35,665 nt of DNA from an uncultured Lysobacterales bacterium (GCA_937924405.1 CALDVW010000088.1:1-35665); one strand, 5' to 3'. Positions 8,258 to 17,664 are shown, numbered from the stretch's first letter. The notes: a model not told the origin generated them from the letters alone. Numbers and translations: made by a program.

Positions 8258-8979
8258 ATCGGTCATGCTACATGGTTATTTGCGTTGTACTTCTGGCGGC
8301 ATCGGCGGTGGCGCAAGAAGCCACCTTTACTGAAAATCGGGCCGCGCTGGTAAGGGAACTACGGGCCTATGCTGAACGGGATTCAACCCTGCCGGGCGGA
8401 GCCCTTGACAGCAGGGTACTGGAGGTCCTTGGAGAAGTACGGCGGCACGAATTTGTCCCTGACGGGCAGAGAGCCCAGGCGTACAAGAATCACCCCCTGC
8501 CGATTGGTCATGGCCAGACGATTTCGCAGCCCTATATTGTGGCGCTGATGACAGACCTGGTTAAGGCTGAACCGGAACACGTTGTACTGGAAGTGGGCAC
8601 GGGTTCCGGTTACCAGGCCGCCGTGCTGGCAAAGTTGGTTAAGCAGGTTTACAGCATCGAGATCATCGAACCCCTTGCGCAGGAGGCTGCGGAACGGCTG
8701 GAACGTCTGGGCTACGAAAACATCGAGACGAAGCTCGGCGATGGCTACTTTGGCTGGCAGGAGCACGGTCCGTTCGACGCCATTGTCGTTACGGCGGCTG
8801 CAAGTCACGTGCCGCCCCCCCTGATTCAACAGTTGAAGCCGGGTGGCCGCATGGTTATCCCGGTGGGCGGCCGGTTCCAGATCCAATCGTTGTTGCTGAT
8901 AGAGAAAACTCTGGAAGAAGAGATCGTTACCCGGCAAATTACCGCCGTGCGCTTTGTTCCGCTTACGGGTGGTCACTAA
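8248..8979 (+). CDS. pcm: Protein-L-isoaspartate O-methyltransferase with a signal peptide
   Basis: 243-aa PIMT, which methylates isoaspartyl residues in damaged proteins using SAM. Motifs: HEFVP (67-71), the substrate/SAM segment GHGQTISQPYIVALM (87-101), SAM motif I VVLEVGTGSGY (112-122) and PGGRMVIPVG near the C-terminus. The start at 8248 is set by GGAGGA (8233-8238). The frame opens further upstream, but that part runs through amrB in another frame. The first 23 residues are a hydrophobic signal peptide ending ASAVAQ, so the enzyme should act in the periplasm, whereas the classic E. coli Pcm is cytoplasmic. It overlaps amrB by 10 nt and ends 9 nt before the membrane SpeE-like gene. Confidence 0.92.
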   Translation: MPLNRSCYMVICVVLLAASAVAQEATFTENRAALVRELRAYAERDSTLPGGALDSRVLEVLGEVRRHEFVPDGQRAQAYKNHPLPIGHGQTISQPYIVALMTDLVKAEPEHVVLEVGTGSGYQAAVLAKLVKQVYSIEIIEPLAQEAAERLERLGYENIETKLGDGYFGWQEHGPFDAIVVTAAASHVPPPLIQQLKPGGRMVIPVGGRFQIQSLLLIEKTLEEEIVTRQITAVRFVPLTGGH

Positions 8980-8988
8980 GCCGGGACC

Positions 8989-11391
8989 ATGCGTTTTCTG
9001 CTGACTGCAATTTGCCTGGTTTCGGCCGCGGCGATTTCCTTCGAAATCCTGTTGATGCGGATCCTTTCCATCACGCAATGGCATCATTTTGCCTGGATGG
9101 TTATCAGCCTCGCATTGCTGGGTTACGCCGCTTCCGGCACGGCGATCGCCCTCGGCAGACAGTGGCTGGAACCGCGGTTCCATAAGGCTTTTGCGCTCAG
9201 CGCCTTGCTGTTGAGCGTGTCGATAGTCGGCTGTGTCGAGTTGGGTCAGCGAGTGCCTTTCAACGCACTGGAAATGATTTGGAATCCACGGCAATTCCTG
9301 CACCTGGCCAGCATGTACCTGATCTTTATCGTGCCCTTTTTCTTCGCCGCATTCTGTGTCGGATTGGCATTCACCTGCCGCGGTTCCCTGATACATCGAA
9401 TATATTTCGTAGACCTCTTCGGCGCCGGACTGGGCGCCCTGTTGATCATCAGCCTGCTCTTTTGGCTCACGCCTCCCCAGGCATTGGTCCTGCTGGCAGC
9501 AATGGCGCTGTCAGCTTCTGTAATCATGATGGTCAAGGTAACTGCGGGTGGGACGTTGATCGCGGCGCAAATCGCCTGGTCCGCGGCCTTGCTGCTGACC
9601 TTGCAGCAGGGCTGGGTCGAGTTGCGCCCATCCGAGTTCAAGGGTTTGAGTCAAGCGCTGCAGGTCGTTGACAGTCGGGTGCTTACAGAAAAATCGAGCC
9701 CCCTGGGGCTGTTGAGCGTGGTTGAGAGTCCGCGCATCCCTTTCCGCCATGCACCCGGACTCAGCTTCAATGCGCAGTCGTTGCCGCCGGAGCAACTCGC
9801 GGTGTTCACCGACGGCGAAGCAATCAGCGTCATCAATGACTTTGCGGCTGGTCCGGGCGGGATGGATTACCTGGCTGATGTTACGGCCGCCCTGCCGTTC
9901 CGCATACTGGATGCTCCGAAGGTCCTGGTGTTGGGTGCAGGTGCGGGATCCGATTTATTGCTGGCCCTGCAGCAGGGCGCCTCCCATATCGACGCCGTGG
10001 AACTCAATCCACAAATGATCGCGCTGGTCCGGGAACGCTTTGCGGAGTTTGCCGGGCCTGTTTTTGACCATCCGCTGGTGGACGTGCACATCGCTGAGGC
10101 GCGCGGATTTGTTGCCCGGAGCAATAAGCGCTACGATCTGATCCAGATCGGGCTGTTGGACTCATTTGGCGTGACCGGTTCGGGTGTTCAGGCGCTGAAC
10201 GAAAGTTATTTATATACCGTAGAGGGAATCAGGAGCTATCTCGAGCGACTCGAGAGCGGTGGCCTGCTGGCGATAACCCGTTGGCTGAGAATACCCCCAA
10301 GGGACAGCCTGAAACTGGTGGCGACCGTTATCGCGGCGATGCGGGAAATGGGCGTGTCACAGCCTGAATCACAGCTGGTGGTGATCCGCAGCTGGAATAC
10401 GCTGACTCTGCTGGCCGGAAAGCGGCCGTTCCAGCCAGAGGATATTGACGCCATTCGTGACTTTGCACAACTCCGCTTTTTTGATCTTGCCTGGTTTCCG
10501 TCAATGCAACCCGGCGATGCGAACCGCTTCAATCAACTGGAGTTTCCCTACTTTTACGACGGTATTGCTGCTTTGCTGGATGCCGAAGCGGGGAATTTCA
10601 TTGAGCGATACAAGTTCTATATCGCACCGGCGACGGATAATCGCCCTTATTTCTTTCACTTCTTCAAATGGCGTGTGCTTCCGGAGGTGCTTGCACTGCG
10701 CAAACGAGGCGGGGCCAGTCTGATCGAATGGGGCTACCTCATCCTGGTGGCCACCCTGGTCCAGGCCGTCATCGCGGGGTCGATCCTGATTTTGCTGCCA
10801 CTGGCGCGCATCCGGCCAGGCTGGCCTGCCGGAATCGCCGGCAGGATGGGCAGCTATTTTTTCCTGTTGGGGCTGGCCTTTCTTTTCATCGAGATGGCTT
10901 TCATCCAGAAATTCATTCTGTTTCTCGGACATCCACTCTACTCGGTTGCGGTCGTACTGGCCGGATTCCTGATATTCGCCGGGGCAGGCAGTGGCTATAG
11001 CGGGAGAATGGCAAATCGCCTCGAAGCGAGCGGACGTTCGCCCGTTCAGTTTGTTACGGGAGCCATTATCACCATTTCACTGGGGTATGTTTTTCTGTTG
11101 CCCACTTGCTTCGAGCATCTGATGGGGCTGGACGAAAGAATCAGGATCGGGATTTCCCTGGCGCTGATCGCCCCGCTGGCCTTTTTCATGGGCATGCCCT
11201 TTCCCCTCGGCCTGAAGCGGGTAGCCGCTCAGGCACCTGATTTCATACCCTGGGCCTGGGGCCTTAACGGCTTTGCTTCGGTCATCAGCGCCGTTCTGGC
11301 TACTTTACTGGCAGTCCACTTCGGCTTTACAGCCGTTCTCCTGATGGCATTGGTATTCTACGGCCTGTCATCGCTGTTGTTCAGGAATTGA
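8989..11391 (+). CDS. Polytopic membrane protein with an internal spermidine-synthase-like SAM-binding domain
   Basis: 800-aa protein in three parts. About 6 hydrophobic helices make up residues 1-205. A soluble Rossmann domain (about 210-580) has a SAM-binding glycine motif VLVLGAGAGSD (312-322), an acidic strand end VELNPQ (338-343) and LLDSFGVTGSG (389-399) where spermidine synthases carry catalytic acids. About 7 further helices make up 585-800. The domain resembles aminopropyltransferases (SpeE family), but the catalytic DxxDP-type motif is not typical, so polyamine synthesis is unproven. Another SAM-dependent role at the membrane is equally possible. The gene starts 9 nt after pcm, so amrB-pcm and this gene look like one operon. 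An agmatine-to-putrescine pathway lies 19 kb away but is not linked. Confidence 0.72.
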   Translation: MRFLLTAICLVSAAAISFEILLMRILSITQWHHFAWMVISLALLGYAASGTAIALGRQWLEPRFHKAFALSALLLSVSIVGCVELGQRVPFNALEMIWNPRQFLHLASMYLIFIVPFFFAAFCVGLAFTCRGSLIHRIYFVDLFGAGLGALLIISLLFWLTPPQALVLLAAMALSASVIMMVKVTAGGTLIAAQIAWSAALLLTLQQGWVELRPSEFKGLSQALQVVDSRVLTEKSSPLGLLSVVESPRIPFRHAPGLSFNAQSLPPEQLAVFTDGEAISVINDFAAGPGGMDYLADVTAALPFRILDAPKVLVLGAGAGSDLLLALQQGASHIDAVELNPQMIALVRERFAEFAGPVFDHPLVDVHIAEARGFVARSNKRYDLIQIGLLDSFGVTGSGVQALNESYLYTVEGIRSYLERLESGGLLAITRWLRIPPRDSLKLVATVIAAMREMGVSQPESQLVVIRSWNTLTLLAGKRPFQPEDIDAIRDFAQLRFFDLAWFPSMQPGDANRFNQLEFPYFYDGIAALLDAEAGNFIERYKFYIAPATDNRPYFFHFFKWRVLPEVLALRKRGGASLIEWGYLILVATLVQAVIAGSILILLPLARIRPGWPAGIAGRMGSYFFLLGLAFLFIEMAFIQKFILFLGHPLYSVAVVLAGFLIFAGAGSGYSGRMANRLEASGRSPVQFVTGAIITISLGYVFLLPTCFEHLMGLDERIRIGISLALIAPLAFFMGMPFPLGLKRVAAQAPDFIPWAWGLNGFASVISAVLATLLAVHFGFTAVLLMALVFYGLSSLLFRN

Positions 11392-11492
11392 GTGTTTCCA
11401 ATAGCTGCGCCGTACGGTGCTGTTGAAGGTAAGTCATTTATATTGGGCTATTCTTTAAGTATGGCGAGCAGGTAAAGCAAGGGAAGAGAAAC

Positions 11493-13085
11493 ATGAACAT
11501 GAAATTGACGCATATTCTGAATTCACAACTCGCGGTCCGCTTCGTTGCTGCACTGGGAGCCCTGGTAACTGCCGGTCTGTGGGCGGAAGACCCGCAGTTG
11601 GAGTTCACCAAGATCAGCAGCCAGGCGGGGGTAGTGGATATCGTCAACGCCGGCGATGGCAGCAACAGGCTCTTCCTGGTAGAACAGTCCGGTCTAATTT
11701 ATGTTCACCAAAACGGGGAAACCCTCGCTGCGCCGTTCCTTGACATGGAAGACCGGGTCACGGCAGGGGGAGAGCGCGGATTGCTCAGCATGGCGTTTTC
11801 CCCCGATTACCATGCGTCCGGCTATTTCTACGTCTGGTACACCGCGGACGATGGCGGAACCGTGCTGGCCCGGTACCAGGTCAGCAACGATTCAAACCTC
11901 GCGGATCCTGCCAGCCATCAGGTTGTTCTGGCCGTAGCCCAACCGGCCGCGAACCATAATGGCGGCCGCCTGCAGTTCGGTCCGGACGGCATGCTTTACC
12001 TGGGCCTGGGCGACGGTGGTGGGGCGAACGACCCTTCAGGCAATGGGCAAAACAGCGGCACCCTGCTGGGCAAGCTGATTCGAATCGATGTCGATCCCGC
12101 GCACGGTACGTATGCCATCCCTGATGACAATCCGTTTACCACAGACAACCTGGTTGAGGATGAAATCTGGGCGCTTGGGCTGCGCAATCCCTGGCGGATC
12201 AGTTTCGACAGCGAAACGGGCGATCTTTTCATTGCCGATGTCGGCCAGAACGCATACGAAGAAGTTAATTTTCAATCAGCCGGTTCGAACGGAGGTGAAA
12301 ATTACGGCTGGAATATCATGGAAGGCAATCACTGCCGGGGCGGCAATGTCTGTGACCAATCCGGCCTGACGCTACCCGTTGTGGAGTATTCACATGACAA
12401 TGGAAACTGCTCCGTCACCGGTGGTGAAGTGTATCGGGGAAATGCTTATCCGAACCTGCATGGAATGTACCTGTTTGGTGACTATTGTTCGGGCAGGGTA
12501 TGGGGCCTGAGAAAGAGCGGCCAGGGTTGGGAAACGATCGTGCTGGCGGATACTGCATTTCAGATTCCGACCTTTGGCCTGGGCGAAGACGGCAGTATTT
12601 TCATGTCATCCACCGACGGCGTTTATCTGCTCAGTGATGGCGAAGTGGTGCCCGAGCAATTTGTCATCAATGCGGGGCTCAATGATGCCTGGTTCGACCC
12701 GGAAACTGCCGGCCAGGGCTTTCTCATTTCCGTGTTTGGAGACGCCGGCGTCATCTTCATGGCCTGGTTCACTTTCGATGTCGAGCGCCCGCCGGAAGAT
12801 GTGACGGCCATGCTCGGCGATCCGGGCCACCGCTGGCTGACAGCCCAGGGTACATTCGACGGTGATACCGCGACGATGAATGTGTTCCAGACCGTCGGTG
12901 GTGTCTTCGATTCGGCCGAACCGGCGCCGGATGCGCCGGTGAAAATCGGGACCATGACGATCAAGTGGTCCGGCTGTAACGCTGCCGTGTTGACCTACGA
13001 CATTACGTCGCCGGCTCTGTCAGGAGAAATTCCCATCGAGCGCATCGTTCTGGACAACGTCGCTTTGTGCCAGGCTCTGCAGTAG
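11493..13085 (+). CDS. Secreted PQQ-dependent sugar dehydrogenase (GSDH type) with an extra C-terminal module
   Basis: 530-aa exported protein. The signal peptide covers about residues 1-31 (ending GLWAED). Residues 36-380 form the six-bladed beta-propeller of glucose/sorbosone dehydrogenases. The family landmark NHNGGRLQFGPDGMLY contains His155, equivalent to the catalytic His of soluble glucose dehydrogenase, and LGLRNPWR (228-235) and FIADVGQN (246-253) are further GSDH blocks. Residues 390-530 are an added domain beginning GLNDAWFDPETAGQGF and ending with paired Cys (about 498 and 527). I have seen this kind of module at the ends of secreted gammaproteobacterial proteins, but I know no function for it. 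The RBS is GGGAAGAG (11481-11488). The stop abuts the convergent ABC permease stop without a gap. Confidence 0.87.
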   Translation: MNMKLTHILNSQLAVRFVAALGALVTAGLWAEDPQLEFTKISSQAGVVDIVNAGDGSNRLFLVEQSGLIYVHQNGETLAAPFLDMEDRVTAGGERGLLSMAFSPDYHASGYFYVWYTADDGGTVLARYQVSNDSNLADPASHQVVLAVAQPAANHNGGRLQFGPDGMLYLGLGDGGGANDPSGNGQNSGTLLGKLIRIDVDPAHGTYAIPDDNPFTTDNLVEDEIWALGLRNPWRISFDSETGDLFIADVGQNAYEEVNFQSAGSNGGENYGWNIMEGNHCRGGNVCDQSGLTLPVVEYSHDNGNCSVTGGEVYRGNAYPNLHGMYLFGDYCSGRVWGLRKSGQGWETIVLADTAFQIPTFGLGEDGSIFMSSTDGVYLLSDGEVVPEQFVINAGLNDAWFDPETAGQGFLISVFGDAGVIFMAWFTFDVERPPEDVTAMLGDPGHRWLTAQGTFDGDTATMNVFQTVGGVFDSAEPAPDAPVKIGTMTIKWSGCNAAVLTYDITSPALSGEIPIERIVLDNVALCQALQ

Positions 13086-14303
13086 TTACACGCTCCGGGT
13101 AGCCAGCGCCGGTGGTATGTTGGCCGCCCGGCGGGCAGGCAACAAGACGGCGACGAGTCCGAGCGTCCACAAGGCCACGACGCCGAGCGGCAGGTACCAA
13201 AGTGGTACCCGGCCCACCTCGTACTGGGTGTCCAGAAACCAGTTCAGCGCCAGCGTGCCGACCAGGCCTATCGCCAGCCCGGCGGTCGTGATCAGCCAGT
13301 TCTCAACCATGAAGTAGCCGATAATATCCTTCCGCGTGGCACCCAGCGCACGGCGGGTTCCTATCTGCTTCTGGCGCTGGGTCACGCTGAACCAGGCCAG
13401 ACCCACGATTCCAAGACCGGTTACACCGGCCAGGGTCGCGATGACCACACTGAGCAACTTCACCATCGCGATATCGCCGGAATAGGTACGGCGTTTCTGT
13501 TCCTCATAGCTGCGGACGATATCCACGATTCTGCTGCGGTTTCCGGCCAGGTATTCCTCCACGGCTGTCATCACCGTTTGCAATTGCCCGGGTTCGGAAC
13601 GGACCACGTACATCATCTGCCCGCCGAACATGGCGATGGAGGGCAGTAACGCCGTGTTGTTTACATTTGAAGAAGTTGGCCAGGCGTTCTGCATATGGTC
13701 GTATATACCGATGATACGCATGGGGCGTTCGCCGTTTGGTTCGTCCCAAACGGTTTTGTCCAGCGCATCGCCATCGGGGAAAAGCTCATCGGCAAGCGCC
13801 TGGCTGACGATGAGATTATCGGGTAAATCCATGTCGTCAAAGCTCCTGACCTTGACTTCTTCCGGACGGAAGTTGCGCCCTGCTACCAGTTCCAGGCCAA
13901 ACGTTTCCAGACCGTGCTCATCGACCATGAAATTGCCGAAGTTGATCGATTCGTTGGAAGGCATCTCCGGGTCGTTATAGAGATCTTCACCCCAACCACT
14001 GCCGCTGATCGGGATCGACTGTGCCGGCGAAGCGGCGAGAACTCCCGGGATAGAGCGAATGGCGTCGAGGTCGTCACGGTATAGCTGTCTCTGGTCGACA
14101 TTTGAATCAAACAGGTTGGTGATGAACAGCGCCGTGTTGGCCTCGTCCAGCCCCGAAGGCCGCGCGATGTTTTCGGCACGTTCGCTGATGATATAAGCCG
14201 CGTTGGTGACAATGGCGAGGGTTAATGCAATCTGCAGGGCGATTAGCATGGCGCCGAGTTTGTTGCGGGTCAGTGCCCTGAAAATAGGTCCGATATCTTT
14301 CAT
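13086..14303 (-). CDS. ABC transporter permease, FtsX/MacB type (second permease)
   Basis: 405-aa permease with the MacB_PCD-FtsX architecture: one N-terminal helix (about 18-38), a large periplasmic domain (about 45-275) and three C-terminal helices (about 283-305, 335-357, 370-395). The coupling-helix signature of this class, QKQIGTRRALGATRKDI, lies between the first two C-terminal helices. It is the last gene of an adaptor-ATPase-permease-permease operon and begins 10 nt after the first permease, with GAGGAA as RBS. Such cassettes act as tripartite pumps or as transenvelope machines moving lipoproteins, peptides or macrolides. The substrate here cannot be told. Its stop codon directly abuts the sugar dehydrogenase stop, so no separate terminator fits between the convergent genes. 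Confidence 0.88.
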   Translation of the reverse strand: MKDIGPIFRALTRNKLGAMLIALQIALTLAIVTNAAYIISERAENIARPSGLDEANTALFITNLFDSNVDQRQLYRDDLDAIRSIPGVLAASPAQSIPISGSGWGEDLYNDPEMPSNESINFGNFMVDEHGLETFGLELVAGRNFRPEEVKVRSFDDMDLPDNLIVSQALADELFPDGDALDKTVWDEPNGERPMRIIGIYDHMQNAWPTSSNVNNTALLPSIAMFGGQMMYVVRSEPGQLQTVMTAVEEYLAGNRSRIVDIVRSYEEQKRRTYSGDIAMVKLLSVVIATLAGVTGLGIVGLAWFSVTQRQKQIGTRRALGATRKDIIGYFMVENWLITTAGLAIGLVGTLALNWFLDTQYEVGRVPLWYLPLGVVALWTLGLVAVLLPARRAANIPPALATRSV

Positions 14304-14313
14304 GGAAAATTCC

Positions 14314-15636
14314 TCACTGTGTCTTTAGCAGGCCGGCGGGCGGCAGCTGAGATACGCGCCACACCGGATACAGACCGGCTATGATGGCCGCCAGGGTAGC
14401 CAGGCAGACAGCGGTGGCCAGCATCACCGGATCGAGCTGAACCAGGTGCTGGTAGCCGCGATAGAGGTTTTCCACCGCCCGCAGGCCCAGCCAGGCCAGA
14501 ACCGTACCCACCAGGCCTCCGAGCAGGCCGATCAGCCCCACCTCCACCAGATTCTGGCTGAAAACTGCACCCCGGCTCGCGCCCATCGCGCGCCGCAAGG
14601 CGACTTCGCCACCTTTGCCCAGGAACTTGGCCATCAGAAGGCCAACGGTGTTGAGTACGCAGACGAGGAAGAACAGGAAGCTCAGGCGAGTCAACACCCG
14701 GTTGTCGTTCCTCACTACCTCCATCACTTCCATCCATTCTGGTACGTTGGAGATGAAGGTGTTCAACGGCCGCTCAAAGCGCCCGATCTCTTTCTGCTCA
14801 CGGACGTAGTTGTCCAGGTAGTCCTTGTAGGCCGCTGCCTGTTCCGGTGTTTCAAGTTCTGCCCAGAACTGTGTCCAGACACACTCTGACTGCAGGAAAC
14901 CTTCGATTGCCGGCAGACTGTCATCCATCGGCTTCCAGCAGTTGGTGTTGCCACTGGGCCCCATCGGCCCGTCGACCGCGCGGCTGAACGGGATGAAAAT
15001 CTGTTCCGCGTCGGCGAAGGCGCGGCTCCAGTCGGAATGGTAGAAGCGCGGCATCGGCTGCCAATCGTCGATCACGCCAACAATTTCGAAATAATTGTCA
15101 TCCAGGCGAATGCTGCGGCCCACGCTGTTTTCACCGTTGAACAGCTGATCGTTCATTTCGCGCCCAAGGATTGCAACGCTGGCATGACCTTCATCATCCA
15201 GATCAGTCCAGGGTTGTCCATAAAGAAACGGTACGTCGAACATGTCGAAAAAAGTCTGGTAAGTCGCCCGGACACTCTCATCAAACGGAGGATCGTCGCC
15301 CTCGGGTACGACTACCACATTGGTCGCATACATTTGCGCCTGGCGTTTTGCCGGCGTATCCGCATTCATCAGGTTCTGGCCGTCGCGGTAGGTTAATTGC
15401 GGCTGAACATCCTTGGCCGACTCGGTCGGCGGCTCATTCGGGTCCCAGTTATCCAGCTGCACGGCATACAGAACGCCGCTCTTATGCGGAATCGGGTCGC
15501 CGGACATCAGGTAATAAACGGTAAATGTGGTCATGAATGCGCCGATACCGAGGCCCAGCGCCAATATCATCAAGGCCGAAAGGACCGGGGTCCGCTTCAT
15601 GCTGGCCAGCGCCAACCTGACGTAATAGCTAAACAC
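14314..15636 (-). CDS. ABC transporter permease, FtsX/MacB type (first permease)
   Basis: 440-aa MacB-like permease with one N-terminal helix (MILALGLGIGAFMTTFTVYY), a large periplasmic domain, then three C-terminal helices and the class motif GEVALRRAMGASRG. I place the start at the GTG at 15636 rather than the frame's first ATG at 15711. That GTG has a good RBS (GGGGAG, 7 nt upstream), begins VFSYYVRLALASMKRTP as such permeases do, and overlaps the ATPase stop by 8 nt (GTGTTTAG). The upstream part would translate the ATPase gene out of frame. It shares architecture but little sequence with the second permease, so the two probably form a heterodimer with one ATPase pair. Confidence 0.87.
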   Translation of the reverse strand: MFSYYVRLALASMKRTPVLSALMILALGLGIGAFMTTFTVYYLMSGDPIPHKSGVLYAVQLDNWDPNEPPTESAKDVQPQLTYRDGQNLMNADTPAKRQAQMYATNVVVVPEGDDPPFDESVRATYQTFFDMFDVPFLYGQPWTDLDDEGHASVAILGREMNDQLFNGENSVGRSIRLDDNYFEIVGVIDDWQPMPRFYHSDWSRAFADAEQIFIPFSRAVDGPMGPSGNTNCWKPMDDSLPAIEGFLQSECVWTQFWAELETPEQAAAYKDYLDNYVREQKEIGRFERPLNTFISNVPEWMEVMEVVRNDNRVLTRLSFLFFLVCVLNTVGLLMAKFLGKGGEVALRRAMGASRGAVFSQNLVEVGLIGLLGGLVGTVLAWLGLRAVENLYRGYQHLVQLDPVMLATAVCLATLAAIIAGLYPVWRVSQLPPAGLLKTQ

Positions 15637-16351
15637 GGGCCACTCCCCGCTCCGGCAGGGGCGTGACATTGGCCGGCCCGGTGCTGCCCAGATCGCTGGC
15701 CCGGCCATCAAGGATATGAATATTGCGGCTGGCGCGGTGGGCCAGGTCTGGGTCGTGCGTGACCATCACGATGGTCGTGCCTTCGTCGTTGATGGATTCC
15801 AGCAGGTTCATCACCACCGACGCCATTTCCGAATCCAGGTTTCCCGTAGGCTCATCCGCCAGCAGGAACCGTGGTTTGCCAGCCAGGGCCCGGGCAATGG
15901 CAACCCGTTGCTGTTGCCCGCCCGACAACTGCGAGGGCAGGTAGTCTTTGCGCGAACCCAGTCCGACGAGGTCCAGCATCTCGCCTATCACTTTGCGCCT
16001 TTTCTGGCCGGACCAGCCGCGATAGCGCAAGGGCACGTCGACGTTGTCGGCAAGGCTCAAATCCGGAATCAGGTTAAAACTCTGGAAAATGAATCCGATT
16101 TTCTCATTGCGCACACGTGAACGATGTTTGTCGTTGCGCTGGCTGACATCCTCACCATCGAGTTCATAGACTCCGCTGCTGGGTGATTCCAGCAAGCCTG
16201 CGATGTTCAGGAAGGTGGTCTTACCCGATCCTGAAGGGCCCGTCACGGCGACAAATTCGCCTTCTTCTACGTGCAGGTCGAGTTCACGCAGGGCGTGTGT
16301 TTCGACCAGTTCAGTCCGGTAAACTTTGCTGATATTGCTCATTTTCAGCAT
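15629..16351 (-). CDS. ABC transporter ATPase (LolD/MacB-like)
   Basis: 240-aa nucleotide-binding subunit. Walker A GPSGSGKTT (38-46), Q-loop FIFQSFNLIPDLS (88-100), ABC signature LSGGQQQRVAIARAL (142-156), Walker B FLLADEPT (162-169) and H-loop VMVTHD (about 202-207) are intact. LSGGQQQRVAIARAL and NLIPDLSL place it in the LolD/MacB/FtsE class that works with FtsX-type permeases. GGAGGA lies 8 nt before the ATG. It overlaps the first permease by 8 nt and follows the adaptor gene by 32 bp. This should power the transporter from the cytoplasmic face. Confidence 0.93.
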   Translation of the reverse strand: MLKMSNISKVYRTELVETHALRELDLHVEEGEFVAVTGPSGSGKTTFLNIAGLLESPSSGVYELDGEDVSQRNDKHRSRVRNEKIGFIFQSFNLIPDLSLADNVDVPLRYRGWSGQKRRKVIGEMLDLVGLGSRKDYLPSQLSGGQQQRVAIARALAGKPRFLLADEPTGNLDSEMASVVMNLLESINDEGTTIVMVTHDPDLAHRASRNIHILDGRASDLGSTGPANVTPLPERGVARV

Positions 16352-16383
16352 GTGATGTGTCCTCCAAGATTGTGTAGTTCGTA

Positions 16384-17664
16384 TCAGTCGACAACCTGTA
16401 TCGTGTCGTAATCCTTAAACTCTGCGATGCTCGAAATGATTACCCGTTCATTTTCTGCGAGGCCGGAAATGACTTCGACCTCGGAAGCGCTGCGGGCGCC
16501 CAGGCGGACATCGCGCCGTTCGGCAAGGCCGTTTTCCGCCAGGACGAAAGCCATCCGGCCTCCGCTGCTGTCGGCGAACGATCCGCGCTGGAGTTTCAGC
16601 ACGCCGATTAATTCATCCATCAGAACGCGCACCGATACGCGTTGGTTTTGCCGCAAACCGGGAGGTGCGTCATCCGCAAAACGGATGCGACCCACTACTT
16701 CGTTGTTGACGACTTCCGGCGAGAGCGACACCAATCTGCCGCGGTATTCGTTGCCGTTGTATTGAACGTCTCCGGCCAGGCCTATCCCGAGATCGTCTGC
16801 ATAGGCCTCGGGAATCCGCACTTCGACTTCAAACGCTGACAAATCCACCACGGTGATCAGCGAGCTGTTTTCACTGACGACTGCTTTTTGATCAACTTCC
16901 ACGTTGCCAACGATGCCGTTGACCGGGGAGGTAATCGTCAGGTCGCCCACCCGGCGGTTGAGTTCATTTACCACCAGTTTCTGTCGGCTAACAGCCAGTT
17001 GGCGGGTAGCTGTCTCAAATTCCAGGCTCTCACTTTCGAGCTGAGCGTCCTGCACGGCGTGGTTGTGCTCAACCGTGGCGCGGGCCAGTTCATCGCGGGC
17101 GCGCTCAAAGTCGATCTCGGAAATCGCGTTGGTCTTGATGGACTCATCGGCACGGCGCATTTCGCGCTCGGCTGCGGTCAGCTTGACCTTGGCGAGGTCG
17201 ATGGTCTGCTGGCTGGTTACCTGGGCTTTACGAGCCTGGATTTTCTCGCGCTCCAACTCGGCGCCCAACTGGTCCAGTGTGGATTGCTCCTGCAAATACT
17301 CAGAACGAACTTCCGGGCTGTCGATGACGGCAAGCACCTGGCCCGTGCTGACCTGGTCGCCAGGCAGGACCTGCAGTGTCACTGTGCCGGTGGCCGGGCT
17401 GTATAGCGTGGGGCTGACAGCGGCCACGACCCGGCCCTGCACGGTCAGGTCGCGCACCAGGTCGCCACGGCTGACCACGGCGGTACGAATCCGGTCGGCA
17501 GACACACTGGCTTCGGCACTCAACCAGGTGCTCAAAGCGGACACCAGCAGCGCAATCAGTATCGCGGCCATCGCGATGGGCAAGGCTGTTTTCAGCCAAC
17601 GCCGGTGCTTGGTGTTTTCAAGCAATACATCCTGTGCGGAGGTATCGCGTATTCCCTCATGCAT
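16384..17664 (-). CDS. HlyD/MacA-family periplasmic adaptor subunit
   Basis: 426-aa membrane fusion protein anchored by one N-terminal helix (about 29-50). Its order is: beta-barrel/lipoyl half-motif (about 60-110, ending VLAVIDSPEV), a long alpha-helical hairpin with coiled-coil character (about 115-235), the second lipoyl half (ITSPVNGIVGNVEVDQKAVV), then beta-barrel and membrane-proximal domains to the C-terminus. This is the MacA/HlyD layout. It links a MacB-like transporter to an outer-membrane channel. No TolC gene is in the window. It is first in the operon. The ATG at 17664 has AGGA about 10 nt upstream. The frame extends to 17709, but the added residues look non-coding. Confidence 0.88.
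   Translation of the reverse strand: MHEGIRDTSAQDVLLENTKHRRWLKTALPIAMAAILIALLVSALSTWLSAEASVSADRIRTAVVSRGDLVRDLTVQGRVVAAVSPTLYSPATGTVTLQVLPGDQVSTGQVLAVIDSPEVRSEYLQEQSTLDQLGAELEREKIQARKAQVTSQQTIDLAKVKLTAAEREMRRADESIKTNAISEIDFERARDELARATVEHNHAVQDAQLESESLEFETATRQLAVSRQKLVVNELNRRVGDLTITSPVNGIVGNVEVDQKAVVSENSSLITVVDLSAFEVEVRIPEAYADDLGIGLAGDVQYNGNEYRGRLVSLSPEVVNNEVVGRIRFADDAPPGLRQNQRVSVRVLMDELIGVLKLQRGSFADSSGGRMAFVLAENGLAERRDVRLGARSASEVEVISGLAENERVIISSIAEFKDYDTIQVVD

Noticed and set aside
8383-9396. Antisense 337-codon frame
   Set aside because: It is the shadow of pcm and the SpeE-like gene. The product is Gln/His/Arg-rich with no domain, while both plus-strand proteins are strongly conserved families.
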